Shown here: in pieces, positions 26,948-35,531 of the stretch
Layout: each line of letters starts with the position of its first letter
Numbering within the stretch: position 1 is the first letter of the stretch
DNA from: Aquihabitans sp. G128
GTDB taxonomy: Bacteria > Actinomycetota > Acidimicrobiia > Acidimicrobiales > Iamiaceae
DNA length: 64,000 bases
NCBI RefSeq assembly: GCF_019048865.1
Contig: NZ_CP077604.1
Coordinates: 3,224,001-3,288,000 of the forward strand
Direction: 5' to 3'
The notes under the pieces: model-generated
What the model saw: only the letters and a program-made list of their open reading frames with translations
The model's database searches: none
What the model was told of the DNA's origin: nothing
Position numbers and translations under genes: made by a program

Positions 26948-28570
26948 TCAGTCGAGGATCGGCGACGGGGCCAGCACGTGCTCGTCGACCAGGTCGCCGG
27001 CGGCGCCCTCTTCGGCGAGCAGGTCACCGGGCACGGCGCCGGCGGGCACCTGGCTGCCGCGGGGCAGCAGGAACCAGGAGGCGACGGCGGCCGAGATGAC
27101 CACCACGGCGCCGACGATGGAGGCGGCGACGATGCCGTCGACGAAGGCCGACTTGGCCGCCGCAGCCAGGGCGGCACCCTGCTGGCCGCCGAGCTGGTCG
27201 GCCACCTTCAGGGCGCCGGTGAGGCCGGAGTCGGCCACCGTGCGGGCCTGGCCCGACAGGCCGGTGACGGCCGGGCCGAGGCTGGAGGTGAACCGCGAGG
27301 TGACCACCGAGCCGAGGATGGCCACGCCCAGGGCGCCGCCGAGCTCGCGGGTGGTGTCGTTCATGGCCGAGCCCACGCCGGCCTTGCCGAGCGGCACCGA
27401 CGACATGATCAGGGTGGTGAGCGGCGTCATGGTGCTGGCCATGCCGGCGGCGAGCGGCAGGATCGCCAGGTAGACGGCCCAGATCGAGCTGTCGACGTCG
27501 ACCTGGGAGAAGAAGGCCAGGCCGATGGCCACCAGGCCGAGGCCCATGGGCACCACCCGGGCGGCGCCGAAGCGGGCCACCAGCTTGGGCACCTGCGGGG
27601 CGATGCTCATCATCACCACGGCCATGGGCAGCTGCAGCAGGCCGGACTTGAACGGCGAGTAGCCGAGGACCAGCTGGAAGTACTGCGACACCAGGAAGAA
27701 GGTGCCGAACATGGCGAAGAAGACGAGCGTCATGCCGCCCGAGGCCACGCTGAAGCGGCGGTCCCGGAAGAGGCGCAGGTCGAGCATGGGGTGGCGGGCG
27801 GTGAGCTCGCGGTAGCCGAAGGCCAGCAGGGCCACGAGGGCGAGGGCGAAGGTGCCGAGGGTCTGGCTGGAGCCCCACCCCTTGATCGGGCCTTCGATGA
27901 TCCCGTACACGAGGGCGCCGAGGCCCACGATCGAGAGCAGGGCGCCGGGGATGTCGAGCGGCTGCTCGTCGGGGTCCTTGGAGCTGGGCACCAGGAAGGC
28001 GCCGGCCACGAGGGCGATCACGATGATCGGCAGGTTGACCAGGAAGACCGAGCCCCACCAGAAGTGCTCGAGCAGGAAGCCCGAGGCGATGGGGCCGATG
28101 GCGGCGCCGCCGCCGGAGATGCCGGCCCAGATGGCGATGGCCTTGGGCCGCTCGTGGGCGGGGAAGACGTTGGTGAGGATCGACAGGGTCGACGGCATGA
28201 CGAAGGCGGCGGCCACGCCCATGATCGCCCGGGCGCCGATGACCATGGCGGCGGTGTCGGCGACCGAGGCCACCAAGGCACCGAGGAGGAACACCCCGAG
28301 GCCGGCCTGGAGGGCGCCCTTGCGGCCGAAGCGGTCGCCCAGGGTGCCGGCGGTGAAGAGGAGGCCGGCGAAGACCAGCGAGTAGGCGTCGACCATCCAC
28401 TGCAGCGAGCTGGTGGAGGCGTCGAGCTCCCGGGCCAGGGTGGGCAGGGCCACGTTGAGGCTGGTGTTGCCGATGATGACGATCATGAGGCTCGTGCACA
28501 GCACGGCCAGGATCGCCCATCGGCGGTTGTAGATCGCGGGGTCGATCTCGTGGTCGGTGGTGGCGTGCAC
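26948..28570 (-). CDS. MFS multidrug efflux transporter, DHA2/EmrB type
   Basis: A 540-residue inner-membrane transporter with about 14 TM helices, the DHA2 (drug:H+ antiporter, 14-spanner) plan. Motif A-like LGDRFGRKGAL follows the second helix, and the motif C region GGGAAIGPIASGFLLEHF is in the fifth. DHA2 members export drugs, dyes or lipids using the proton gradient. GTG start is preceded by GGGAG at 6 bases. A divergent TetR-family gene 178 bases away is the likely repressor, and a 12-base direct repeat sits in the shared promoter region. Confidence 0.93.
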   Translation of the reverse strand: MHATTDHEIDPAIYNRRWAILAVLCTSLMIVIIGNTSLNVALPTLARELDASTSSLQWMVDAYSLVFAGLLFTAGTLGDRFGRKGALQAGLGVFLLGALVASVADTAAMVIGARAIMGVAAAFVMPSTLSILTNVFPAHERPKAIAIWAGISGGGAAIGPIASGFLLEHFWWGSVFLVNLPIIVIALVAGAFLVPSSKDPDEQPLDIPGALLSIVGLGALVYGIIEGPIKGWGSSQTLGTFALALVALLAFGYRELTARHPMLDLRLFRDRRFSVASGGMTLVFFAMFGTFFLVSQYFQLVLGYSPFKSGLLQLPMAVVMMSIAPQVPKLVARFGAARVVPMGLGLVAIGLAFFSQVDVDSSIWAVYLAILPLAAGMASTMTPLTTLIMSSVPLGKAGVGSAMNDTTRELGGALGVAILGSVVTSRFTSSLGPAVTGLSGQARTVADSGLTGALKVADQLGGQQGAALAAAAKSAFVDGIVAASIVGAVVVISAAVASWFLLPRGSQVPAGAVPGDLLAEEGAAGDLVDEHVLAPSPILD

Positions 28571-28605
28571 GGCTTGCTCCCTGGTGTCGCTCGCGGCGTC
28601 TTGCG

Positions 28606-28738
28606 GGTTTCGCTACGCACGCGGATCAGAACTGTAGAGGGGTCAAGTCCCAGCTCCCCCCCTTTGATTCCAGCTTTCGGGGGTGACGTCGGGCACGTCC
28701 CCGGGGCGACGGGTGGAGTTCACCCAGGTTTCGCTACG
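28606..28738 (+). repeat. 12-base direct repeat in the MFS/TetR intergenic region
   Basis: GGTTTCGCTACG occurs exactly at 28606-28617 and again at 28727-28738, one copy near each divergent gene. The second copy overlaps the -10 element (TACGAT) of the tetR-like gene. It is a candidate operator repeated at both promoters, allowing the regulator to repress itself and the transporter. TetR operators are usually palindromic, so a different half-site arrangement is possible. Confidence 0.45.
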
Positions 28739-28740
28739 AT
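28735..28740 (+). promoter_or_regulatory. Leaderless -10 element (TACGAT) of the TetR-family gene
   Basis: TACGAT ends 8 bases before the GTG at 28749, with no ribosome binding site between. It overlaps the second copy of the 12-base direct repeat. Confidence 0.5.
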
Positions 28741-28748
28741 CTCGAAGC

Positions 28749-29342
28749 GTGGCCCGACCCCGTAGCGAGCAAGCGCACCGTGCGGCGCTGGACGCCACCG
28801 TGGAGCTCCTGTTGGAGGCCGGGGCCGAGGGCGTCACGCTCGAGGAGGTCGCCGCCCGCTCGGGCGTGGCCAAGACCACCCTCTACCGGCACTTCGAGTC
28901 CCGTCACGGGCTCATCGCCCAGGCGGCGCGGTGCTGCGTGGTCGAGCACGCCACCCCGGACACCGGGAGCCTGGCCGAGGACCTGCGGATCCTGTTCGCC
29001 CGCTTCGGCGAGGGCGCCGGCGAGCAGCGCATCAACGACCTGCTGCCCCTGCTGATCGACGCCGGCACCCGTGACCCCGAGATGCGGGACCTCGTCACCT
29101 CGATGCTCCAGGAGCGCAAGCGCCCCATCCGCACCGTGCTGCAGCTGGCCCAGCTCCGCGGCGAGGTGGGCCCCGACCTCGACCTCGACACCGCCCTGGC
29201 GATGGTCATCGGCCCCTTCACGTACCGCAAGACCGTCGAGCGCCGTGAGGTCACCCCGGCCTTCGCCGAGGCCGTGCTGGTCGGCGCCATCGCCGCCCTC
29301 CGCGCCACCGCCACCGCTCCGGCCGACCCCGCCCCGGTCTGA
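28749..29342 (+). CDS. TetR/AcrR family transcriptional regulator
   Basis: A 197-residue regulator. The N-terminal helix-turn-helix is canonical: LEEVAARSGVAKTTLYRHFE (about residues 32-51). The C-terminal ligand-binding domain is helical with a conserved-looking pair of cysteines in AARCCVVEHA. It is divergent from the DHA2 transporter and probably represses it until a transported compound binds. GTG is chosen because it follows the -10 element at leaderless spacing and gives the normal N-terminus ARPRSEQAHRAAL. Confidence 0.93.
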   Translation: MARPRSEQAHRAALDATVELLLEAGAEGVTLEEVAARSGVAKTTLYRHFESRHGLIAQAARCCVVEHATPDTGSLAEDLRILFARFGEGAGEQRINDLLPLLIDAGTRDPEMRDLVTSMLQERKRPIRTVLQLAQLRGEVGPDLDLDTALAMVIGPFTYRKTVERREVTPAFAEAVLVGAIAALRATATAPADPAPV

Positions 29343-29364
29343 GCGATCGACCGGCGGCGGCCGA

Positions 29365-29440
29365 TGGTGGAGACGATCGGAATCGAACCGACGACATCCG
29401 CCTTGCAAAGGCGGCGCTCTGCCAACTGAGCTACGTCCCC
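29365..29440 (-). tRNA. tRNA-Ala, anticodon TGC
   Basis: Reading the minus strand, the acceptor stem pairs GGGGACG with CGTCTCC (one G-U pair). The D arm contains AGCTCAGTTGG, the anticodon loop is TTTGCAA with TGC, and the T arm has GGTTCGATTCC. CCA (29367-29365) is encoded. It lies between the tetR-like gene and a GNAT gene, alone rather than paired with tRNA-Ile. Confidence 0.97.
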
Positions 29441-29558
29441 GAGGTCGCTCGGCCGGGGCCGGGCGATCGGAGGGGCCAGCGTAGACGGCGGCCTCGCGGT
29501 GGCCCACCCACGAAACCTCCGACGCTCGGCGCACGGCCACGGGGCAGGATCGGCGGCG

Positions 29559-30128
29559 ATGACCGATGCCGCTGCCGACGACCTCACCGCTCCCATCGAG
29601 GGGACCGGCCTGCGCCTGGTGCTGGTGCCGGCCGCCGTGCTGCTCGCTGCCAGCGAGGCGGAGGGACCGGTCGACTGGCCGGGGGTCGGCACCATCAGCG
29701 AGGAGCTCGCCGTCGCCATGCCGGCCGCCATGCGCATCCGCCAGGCCGAGGCCGACCCGTCGGTGGCGGCGTGGCTGATCCGCGGCATCGTCGTCGACGA
29801 CGCCGCATCGCCCACTGGCCTGCGGGTGGTGGGCCACCTCGGCGGCCACGACCGGCCCGACGGCGACGGGATGGTGGAGGTCGGCTACACGGTGGCCGCC
29901 GCCGATCGGGGGCGGGGCCTGGCCACCGAGGGCGCCCGCACCTGGTTCGCCTGGGCCCACCGGCACGGGGCGACCACCGCCCGGCTGTCGATCGTGCCGA
30001 CGAACGCCCCGTCGATCGCCATCGCCGCCCGGCTGGGCCTCAAGCCCACCGAGCGGGTGTGGGACGACGACGACCAGGTGTGGGAGCAGGTGTTCGAGGC
30101 CGCGCTCCCGCTCGACCACGCACCGTGA
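29559..30128 (+). CDS. GNAT family N-acetyltransferase (RimJ/RimL-like)
   Basis: A 189-residue acyltransferase of the GNAT fold. The acetyl-CoA binding motif A is DRGRGLATEGARTWFAWA (about residues 113-130), preceded by the strand MVEVGYTVAA, and motif B reads VPTNAPSIAIAARLGLKPTE. This arrangement is typical of RimJ/RimL-type enzymes acting on protein N-termini or small amines. Start at ATG 29559 gives the full N-terminal domain; CAGGAT 8 bases before it may be a weak leaderless -10. Substrate unknown. Confidence 0.9.
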   Translation: MTDAAADDLTAPIEGTGLRLVLVPAAVLLAASEAEGPVDWPGVGTISEELAVAMPAAMRIRQAEADPSVAAWLIRGIVVDDAASPTGLRVVGHLGGHDRPDGDGMVEVGYTVAAADRGRGLATEGARTWFAWAHRHGATTARLSIVPTNAPSIAIAARLGLKPTERVWDDDDQVWEQVFEAALPLDHAP

Positions 30129-30422
30129 GGCGCTGACCGCCCAGGGGACGTGGCCCTCCTCGCCTGGTCCGCCGGCACCGCCACCGTGGCCCGTTCGGGC
30201 CAGGCCTCCGTTCGTTGCTCACACAGGCTTCACGCCGGTCGGCCGCCACGGAGGGACCATCCCCGACCACTGAGCGGAGGGGCCGTACGCTCCGTGTCGG
30301 CGTCCCCGCCAGCGGAGCGATCCACTGGCGACGGGGGCACCGGTAGCCCGTAGTGTTCCAGGATCGTCGGCGCCCACAGGGAGGGCTCGGCGGCCCCCAC
30401 GGTTGGATCGAGGTCCGTCCCC
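30129..30422. other. Intergenic region of 294 bases without a supported gene
   Basis: I see no convincing ORF. There is a perfect 16-base inverted repeat TGGCCCGTTCGGGCCA at about 30187-30202, which could act as a terminator stem for the upstream acetyltransferase gene or as an operator. A TAGTGT hexamer at about 30350-30355 is a candidate -10 for the downstream gene, implying a leader of about 60 bases. Confidence 0.4.
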
Positions 30423-31223
30423 ATGAACCCACCCTCTGCCGCCCAGCCGGGCTCCGGCGCCACCCCGCCCACGGTCGCCCCCACCACGGCCAGCGCCACC
30501 CGCCCCGTGAGCGGCCGCCCCGCCGACCTCCAGCCCGGCCACCGCCTCGTGACCGTCACCGGCGACGACGCGCTGTGGACGTCGTGCGAGGAGTTCGTCT
30601 ACGAGATGTACGTCTCGATCGGGTACACCGAGCCCTCGCCCCGGCACCGCGTCGAGGAGCTGGCCCACTGGGCCGAGGTCTCCCGCTTCCACGCGGTGGT
30701 CGACGAGACCGACCGCGTGGTCGGCACGGTCCGCACCATCTACGGCCCCTACGCCGAGCTCCCGGTGAACCAGTTCGAGCGCACCGACCACACCGATCCC
30801 GATCCCGTGTGCGAGCTCTCCTCGCTGGTGGTCGACCCGCACCAGCGCAGCACCGGCGTCATCGAGCACCTCTACCGCGCCGGCTGGCTCGACGCCTGGC
30901 GCTCCGGCAGCGAGGCCGTCGTCGCCCTCATCGACGACTGGCTGTACCAGGCGTTCAAGGAGACCTACCGGCTCCCCTTCCGACAGATCGGCGTCGGCCA
31001 GCACTACATGGGCACCGACCCCGTGCCCGTGTGCCTGCCGCTGCAGGGCCACCGCTACCTCGACCTGGCTCGCGAGAACCCGCAGTTCTGGGCCTGGACC
31101 CTCGAGGCGCTCACCGCCGGCGAGGTCCGCGACTGGGACCTGCCCATCGTCTTGCTCGACGACACCGGCACCGCCACGGGGACCACCGTCCCCCACGCCA
31201 CCCCCGCGCCCCGCGCCCGCTGA
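30423..31223 (+). CDS. Putative GNAT-like acyltransferase, related to N-acyl amino acid synthase / autoinducer synthase fold (tentative)
   Basis: A 266-residue cytoplasmic protein. The first 40 residues are low-complexity Pro/Thr/Ala. The core begins GHRLVTVTGDD and contains FVYEMYVSIGYTEPS, then a strand pair VVDETDRVVGTVRTIYGPY and CELSSLVVDPHQRSTGVIEH, the position where GNAT and FeeM/LuxI-like enzymes bind acyl-CoA or acyl-ACP. The next helix LYRAGWLDAWRSGSEAVVAL and the GQHYMGTDPVPV segment are consistent with that fold. The similarity was judged by eye. It lies just before a membrane protein and a c-di-GMP turnover protein, so a signalling or lipid-modifying role is possible but unproven. 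Confidence 0.6.
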   Translation: MNPPSAAQPGSGATPPTVAPTTASATRPVSGRPADLQPGHRLVTVTGDDALWTSCEEFVYEMYVSIGYTEPSPRHRVEELAHWAEVSRFHAVVDETDRVVGTVRTIYGPYAELPVNQFERTDHTDPDPVCELSSLVVDPHQRSTGVIEHLYRAGWLDAWRSGSEAVVALIDDWLYQAFKETYRLPFRQIGVGQHYMGTDPVPVCLPLQGHRYLDLARENPQFWAWTLEALTAGEVRDWDLPIVLLDDTGTATGTTVPHATPAPRAR

Positions 31224-31315
31224 GCCTCGCCCTGCGCCGCCCCACCGGGCGGGGCGGACAGCTGGTCGCTCCAGCGACCGGGTCTCGACCCACGACGAGA
31301 CCGAGCGGCGCAGCC

Positions 31316-31778
31316 TCAGGCGGAGACCGAGTCGGTCTTGGCCTTCTCGGCGCACGCGGCGGCGGATGCCGAACACGGCGTTGGCGCCGAGGCTGACCAC
31401 GAACACCGTCGTGACCACGTAGACGATCACCGGGAAGGTGCCCTCGCGGCCGGCCCAGGCGATCCAGAGGTACGGGGCGAGGAAGCAGCCCGAGGCCAGC
31501 GCGCCCCAGCGAGCCGCAGCCTGGTGGTCACCGTCGACCAGACTGGTCACGAGGCGAGCCGTGCCGAGCGCGTAGGGGACCGCCGTGCCGAGGTCGAGCA
31601 GGCCGAACACCACCACGGTGACCCGGCTCTCCGACGCCAGGGCCGAGTACGCGAGGGCGAACCGGATGAGCACGAACACGACGACACCGATGACCCAGGA
31701 GGTCTCCAAGGTCCGGCGTCGCTGGGTGCGCCCCTCGAGGGGGTCGATGTCCGGGTGGTCGGTCAACGCGCGGTCCAC
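31316..31778 (-). CDS. Small multi-pass membrane protein, probable frame disruption near the C-terminus
   Basis: From a GTG at 31778 (AAGG 2 bases upstream) the frame encodes about 140 residues with four hydrophobic helices: SWVIGVVVFVLIRFALAY, a second ending VPYALGTARLV, GALASGCFLAPYLWIAWAG and VIVYVVTTVFVVSLGANAVFGI. After the basic FGIRRRVR the frame stays open far into the next gene, which is implausible. Shifting one base gives EKAKTDSVSA and a stop at 31316. The span is not a multiple of three, consistent with a one-base indel near 31350. No family recognised. It is convergent with the 30423 gene and divergent from the GGDEF-EAL gene. Confidence 0.6.
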
Positions 31779-31902
31779 TGCCTTCTGGTGCGAGCGTCCG
31801 GTCCCTGCGCCGGACGCGCGCCCTGACGGTACCCCAAGTGTGGTCCGACCCACGGAGCGTGGTGAGCTGCGTCGCCGCCGCCACGATTCGCGCTCGGTTC
31901 GC

Positions 31903-31929
31903 TCCACTTCACCCCCCGGCGGCCGATGG
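31903..31929 (+). promoter_or_regulatory. Candidate sigma-28 (FliA) promoter of the GGDEF-EAL gene
   Basis: TCCACTTC (31903-31910), an 11-base spacer and GCCGATGG (31922-31929) match the -35/-10 pattern seen upstream of the fliA-like gene (TCAAGTTC-N11-GTCCGAAA) and the enteric FliA consensus TAAAGTTT-N11-GCCGATAA. The -10 overlaps the ATG at 31926. If the promoter is used, transcription would start close to the GTG at 31938, which would then be the start codon. Confidence 0.4.
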
Positions 31930-34900
31930 ATGACGTCGTGAAGCAACGCGCCTGGCTCATCTACCTCGTAGTGGGGTTGCTGGTCTCGCTCGGCGCGGGC
32001 CTGACCGGGTCGTCCAGCATCAGCGGCGCGGTGACCCAGGTGGTGGGCTGGGCCTCGGTGGGCATCGGCCTGTCGATCGCCCGCCGCAGCCCCAAGGAGA
32101 CCGGTCGTCCGTGGGTCTTCTTCGCCCTCGCGGCGTCTGCGTTCCTCGTGGCCGGCGCGGTGCGCACGTTGCACGGGATGATCATCGACGTCGACCGGCC
32201 GTTCCCCTCGCCGGCCGACGCCATCGCCCTGTCCGGCCACGTGATGCTCATCATCGGCGGCACGCTGCTCGGCCACCTGCGCTCGCCGGACCGGGACCGG
32301 GCGGCGATCATCGACGGCGCCATCATCGCCGGCGGGCTCCAGACCCTGGTGTGGGCCTGGCTGCTGTGGCCGTACATGACCGACAACAGCATCGTCGTCA
32401 GCGAGCGGGCCATCAACGGCGTGTACGCCGCCATGACCATGTGCGTGCTGGCCACCATCGGCCGCCTGGCGGTGGGGCCCGGCGCCCGCACCACCAGCTA
32501 CCGGCTCCTGGCCGGCGCGGTGATCGTGATCTTCCTGCAGGACGTGCTCGTCACCGTCGACACCGTGGGTGGACCCGATGCCAGCCTCGGCCGCGCCCTG
32601 GCCCCGCCGATCTTCGTCCTGTTCGGTGCGGCCGCCCTGCACCCGGCCCGCCTGCGCATCGCCGAGGCCCCCGCCCGGCTCGAGGTCCGGCTCACGTGGC
32701 GGCGGGTCAGCGTGCTCATCGCCGCGCTGCTGATCAACCCGCTCGTCATCGGCATCCAGCTGGCCATGCACCGCAAGCCCACCCTGGTGGTCGCTCTGGT
32801 GAGCTCCACCGCCCTCACGCTCCTGGTGCTGGCCCGCTTCGCCCTGCTGGCCCGAGCGCAGGAGCGGGCCGTCGAGGTCCAGCGGATCCAGCGCGAGGCC
32901 AACGGCGAGCTGGCGGCCGCGTCCAGCCGCCACGCCATGCAGCGCGCCGGCCTGCGCGCCGCGCTGCGCCTCGCCGACGACCCCGACGCCCGCGTGTCGA
33001 TCGCCCAGGTGGCCGGCCAGACCCTGCGGGTCATCGACGCCATCGGCGTCGATGCCGACGCTGCGGTGGGAACGTCGATCGCCATGGACCGCGTGCCCAC
33101 CCCCGTCGTCGACGGGCTCGCCAACCTCGAGCCGTCGGTGGCCGACGGTGCGCTCCCCATCGACCTCGGCGGCTCGGCCGACGGCGCCCAGCGCCACGTC
33201 AGCCTCCTGGTCGCCCCGCTCGCGGCGCAGAACGACCTGTCGGGCGCGCTCGTCCTCACCACCCGCCGGCCCATCGCCGCCACCACCCGCCAGAGCATCG
33301 AGACCCTGTCGTCGACGGTGTCGCTGGCCCTCGAGAGCGCCACGCTCACCGAGAACCTGCTGCGCCGCCGCAGCGAGCGCCGGTTCCGCGCCCTGGTGGA
33401 GAACTCCTCCGACATCGTGCTGGTGGTCAACGACGAGCGGCAGATCTCCTTCGCCAGCCCCGCCGCCCACCGCCTCCTCGGCCTCCCCGAGAAGACCCTG
33501 GTGGGCAGCCACCCGGCCCGCTGGGTCCACCCGGACGACTGGCCCACCCTGGCCCGCATGCTCGACGGCGAGCCCAACCCGACCCTCGGCGACGCGGACG
33601 AGATCGAGGTGCGGATCCGCCACATCGACGGCAGCCACCGCTGGTTCGAGATCCACACCAAGGACCTGCGCCACGACCCCGAGATCGAGGGGCTCGTCGT
33701 GACCGCCCGCGAGATCACCGACCGCAAGGCCACCGAGCAGCAGCTCGCGGCCAACGAGGCCCGCTTCCGTGCGCTGGTCCAGCACTCCACCGACGTCGTC
33801 GCCGTCATCGACGCCGCCGGCCGGTTCGCCTACGTCAGCCCCGCCGTCAACGAGATGCTGGGCTTCCCGCCCGAGGAGCTCGAGGGCACCCAGGCCGTCG
33901 CCCTCCTCGGCGCCGACGACTTCGAGCGCTTCCGGGTCGCGTACCCGGAGCTCTCCCACAGCACCCTCCCCACCGAGAGCCTCCAGGTGAGCCGGGTCGA
34001 GGCCCAGGTGACGCACCGCTCGGGCGAGGTCCGCACGCTCGACATCGCCATCAGCGACCTGCGCCACGAGCCGTCGGTGGCCGGCCTGGTGCTCAACGCC
34101 CGTGACATCACGGTGCGCAAGGCGCTGGAGCACGACCTCCGCTACCAGGCGCTGCACGACACGCTCACCGGCCTGGCCAACCGCACGATGTTCACCCAAC
34201 AGACGGCGTCTGCCCTCCGCGCCGCCGAACCGCACGGCGCCTCGGTGGGCGCCCTGTTCATCGACCTCGACGACTTCAAGACCGTGAACGACAGCCTCGG
34301 CCACGCCGTGGGCGACGAGCTCCTGCAGGAGGTGGCCAACCGGCTCATCGCCTCGCTGTCGAAGGCCGACCTCGCCTGCCGCCTCGGCGGCGACGAGTTC
34401 GCCGTGCTGGTGGTCGACGCCGACGGCGAGCGTGGCGTGGTGGCCGTGGCCGACCAGGTGATCGACCTGGTGGCCCAGCCGTTCCGCATCCAGGGCCGCG
34501 AGATCCGGGTGACCTGCAGCATCGGCATCGCCCTCGCCACCGGAGAGGAGGCCGACGCCGAGGTGCTGCTGCGCAGCGCCGACGTGGCCATGTACCTCGC
34601 CAAGGACCGCGGCAAGAACCGGGCCGCCATCTTCGAGGACCACCTCCACACCAGCGTGTTCGAGCGCCTCGAGCTCAAGGCCGACCTGGTGCGGGCCATC
34701 GAGGACGGCCAGCTGCGCTGCCACTACCAGCCCATCGTCTCGCTGCAGACCGGCCAGATCACCGGCGTCGAGGCCCTCGTCCGCTGGGACCACCCGGTGC
34801 GGGGCCGGCTCACGCCGGACACGTTCATCCCCCTCGCCGAGGACACCGGGCTCATCGTGCCGCTCGGCAAGTGGGTGCTGCGGGAGGCCTGCCAGCAGCT

Positions 34901-35465
34901 GCGGGCCTGGCAGCTCACCCTGCCGGCCACGTCGTCGCTCACCTGCAGCGTGAACCTCTCGGTGCGCCAGCTGGCCCACGAGGACATCGTGCGCGACGTG
35001 CGCGACGCCATCGAGGACGCGCAGCTCGACCCCTCCACCCTGACGCTGGAGATCACCGAGACCACGTTGATGCACGACACCGAGGTCACCCGGCACCGGC
35101 TGGCCCAGCTCCGCGAGCTCGGCCTGTCGCTGGCCGTCGACGACTTCGGCACCGGCTACTCGTCGCTGCAGTACGTGCAGCGCTTCCCGATCGACATCAT
35201 CAAGATCGACCGCAGCTTCGTGACCGGCCTCGGCACCAACCCCGGCGACGGCGCCGTGGTCCAGTCGATGATCGAGCTCTCCCAGCGCCTCGGCGTGCAC
35301 ACCGTGGCCGAGGGCATCGACCGCCCCGAACAGGTCACCCTCCTCCAGTCGCTCGGCGCCGACCTCGGCCAGGGCTACCTGTTCTCCGAGCCCGTCCCCG
35401 CCGACAAGATCAGCGCCCTCCTCGCCAGCTCCCCCCACGAGAACCCCCGCTTCCTCCTCCACTGA
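31926..35465 (+). CDS. Bifunctional GGDEF-EAL protein with membrane sensor and two PAS domains
   Basis: A 1179-residue membrane protein for making and/or breaking cyclic di-GMP. Residues 10-330 hold about nine TM helices in a MASE-like sensor. A GAF-like region (about 350-470) is followed by PAS 1 (FRALVENSSDIVLVVND) and PAS 2 (FRALVQHSTDVVAVID). The GGDEF domain has an intact RLGGDEFAVLV. The EAL domain has GVEALVRWDHP, TLEITETTLM, DDFGTGYSSLQY and KIDRSFVTG, all residues needed for metal binding. Both activities therefore look possible. The start is ATG 31926 or, if the overlapping sigma-28-like promoter is real, GTG 31938 four codons later. The gene ends 66 bases before the convergent kdpE. 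Confidence 0.95.
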   Translation: MDDVVKQRAWLIYLVVGLLVSLGAGLTGSSSISGAVTQVVGWASVGIGLSIARRSPKETGRPWVFFALAASAFLVAGAVRTLHGMIIDVDRPFPSPADAIALSGHVMLIIGGTLLGHLRSPDRDRAAIIDGAIIAGGLQTLVWAWLLWPYMTDNSIVVSERAINGVYAAMTMCVLATIGRLAVGPGARTTSYRLLAGAVIVIFLQDVLVTVDTVGGPDASLGRALAPPIFVLFGAAALHPARLRIAEAPARLEVRLTWRRVSVLIAALLINPLVIGIQLAMHRKPTLVVALVSSTALTLLVLARFALLARAQERAVEVQRIQREANGELAAASSRHAMQRAGLRAALRLADDPDARVSIAQVAGQTLRVIDAIGVDADAAVGTSIAMDRVPTPVVDGLANLEPSVADGALPIDLGGSADGAQRHVSLLVAPLAAQNDLSGALVLTTRRPIAATTRQSIETLSSTVSLALESATLTENLLRRRSERRFRALVENSSDIVLVVNDERQISFASPAAHRLLGLPEKTLVGSHPARWVHPDDWPTLARMLDGEPNPTLGDADEIEVRIRHIDGSHRWFEIHTKDLRHDPEIEGLVVTAREITDRKATEQQLAANEARFRALVQHSTDVVAVIDAAGRFAYVSPAVNEMLGFPPEELEGTQAVALLGADDFERFRVAYPELSHSTLPTESLQVSRVEAQVTHRSGEVRTLDIAISDLRHEPSVAGLVLNARDITVRKALEHDLRYQALHDTLTGLANRTMFTQQTASALRAAEPHGASVGALFIDLDDFKTVNDSLGHAVGDELLQEVANRLIASLSKADLACRLGGDEFAVLVVDADGERGVVAVADQVIDLVAQPFRIQGREIRVTCSIGIALATGEEADAEVLLRSADVAMYLAKDRGKNRAAIFEDHLHTSVFERLELKADLVRAIEDGQLRCHYQPIVSLQTGQITGVEALVRWDHPVRGRLTPDTFIPLAEDTGLIVPLGKWVLREACQQLRAWQLTLPATSSLTCSVNLSVRQLAHEDIVRDVRDAIEDAQLDPSTLTLEITETTLMHDTEVTRHRLAQLRELGLSLAVDDFGTGYSSLQYVQRFPIDIIKIDRSFVTGLGTNPGDGAVVQSMIELSQRLGVHTVAEGIDRPEQVTLLQSLGADLGQGYLFSEPVPADKISALLASSPHENPRFLLH

Positions 35466-35531
35466 CCCTGCGGCAGGCAGCCGGCGCTCGTCCGTCGTCG
35501 ACGACCACCGGCGCAGGCACGACGGTTGCGC

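Noticed and set aside
28601-28650. Classical -35/-10 promoter for the MFS gene (TTGACC and TACAGT)
   Set aside because: The two elements are only 4 bases apart on the minus strand, so they cannot form one promoter.
30150-30353. Short plus-strand ORF in the gap after the acetyltransferase gene
   Set aside because: No ribosome binding site, unusual composition and no recognisable pattern; it also overlaps a perfect inverted repeat.
30219-35462. Minus-strand frame of more than 1700 codons opposite the GGDEF-EAL gene
   Set aside because: Most of it is antisense to a protein with intact GGDEF and EAL motifs. Only the segment 31316-31778 with four hydrophobic helices is kept as a gene.
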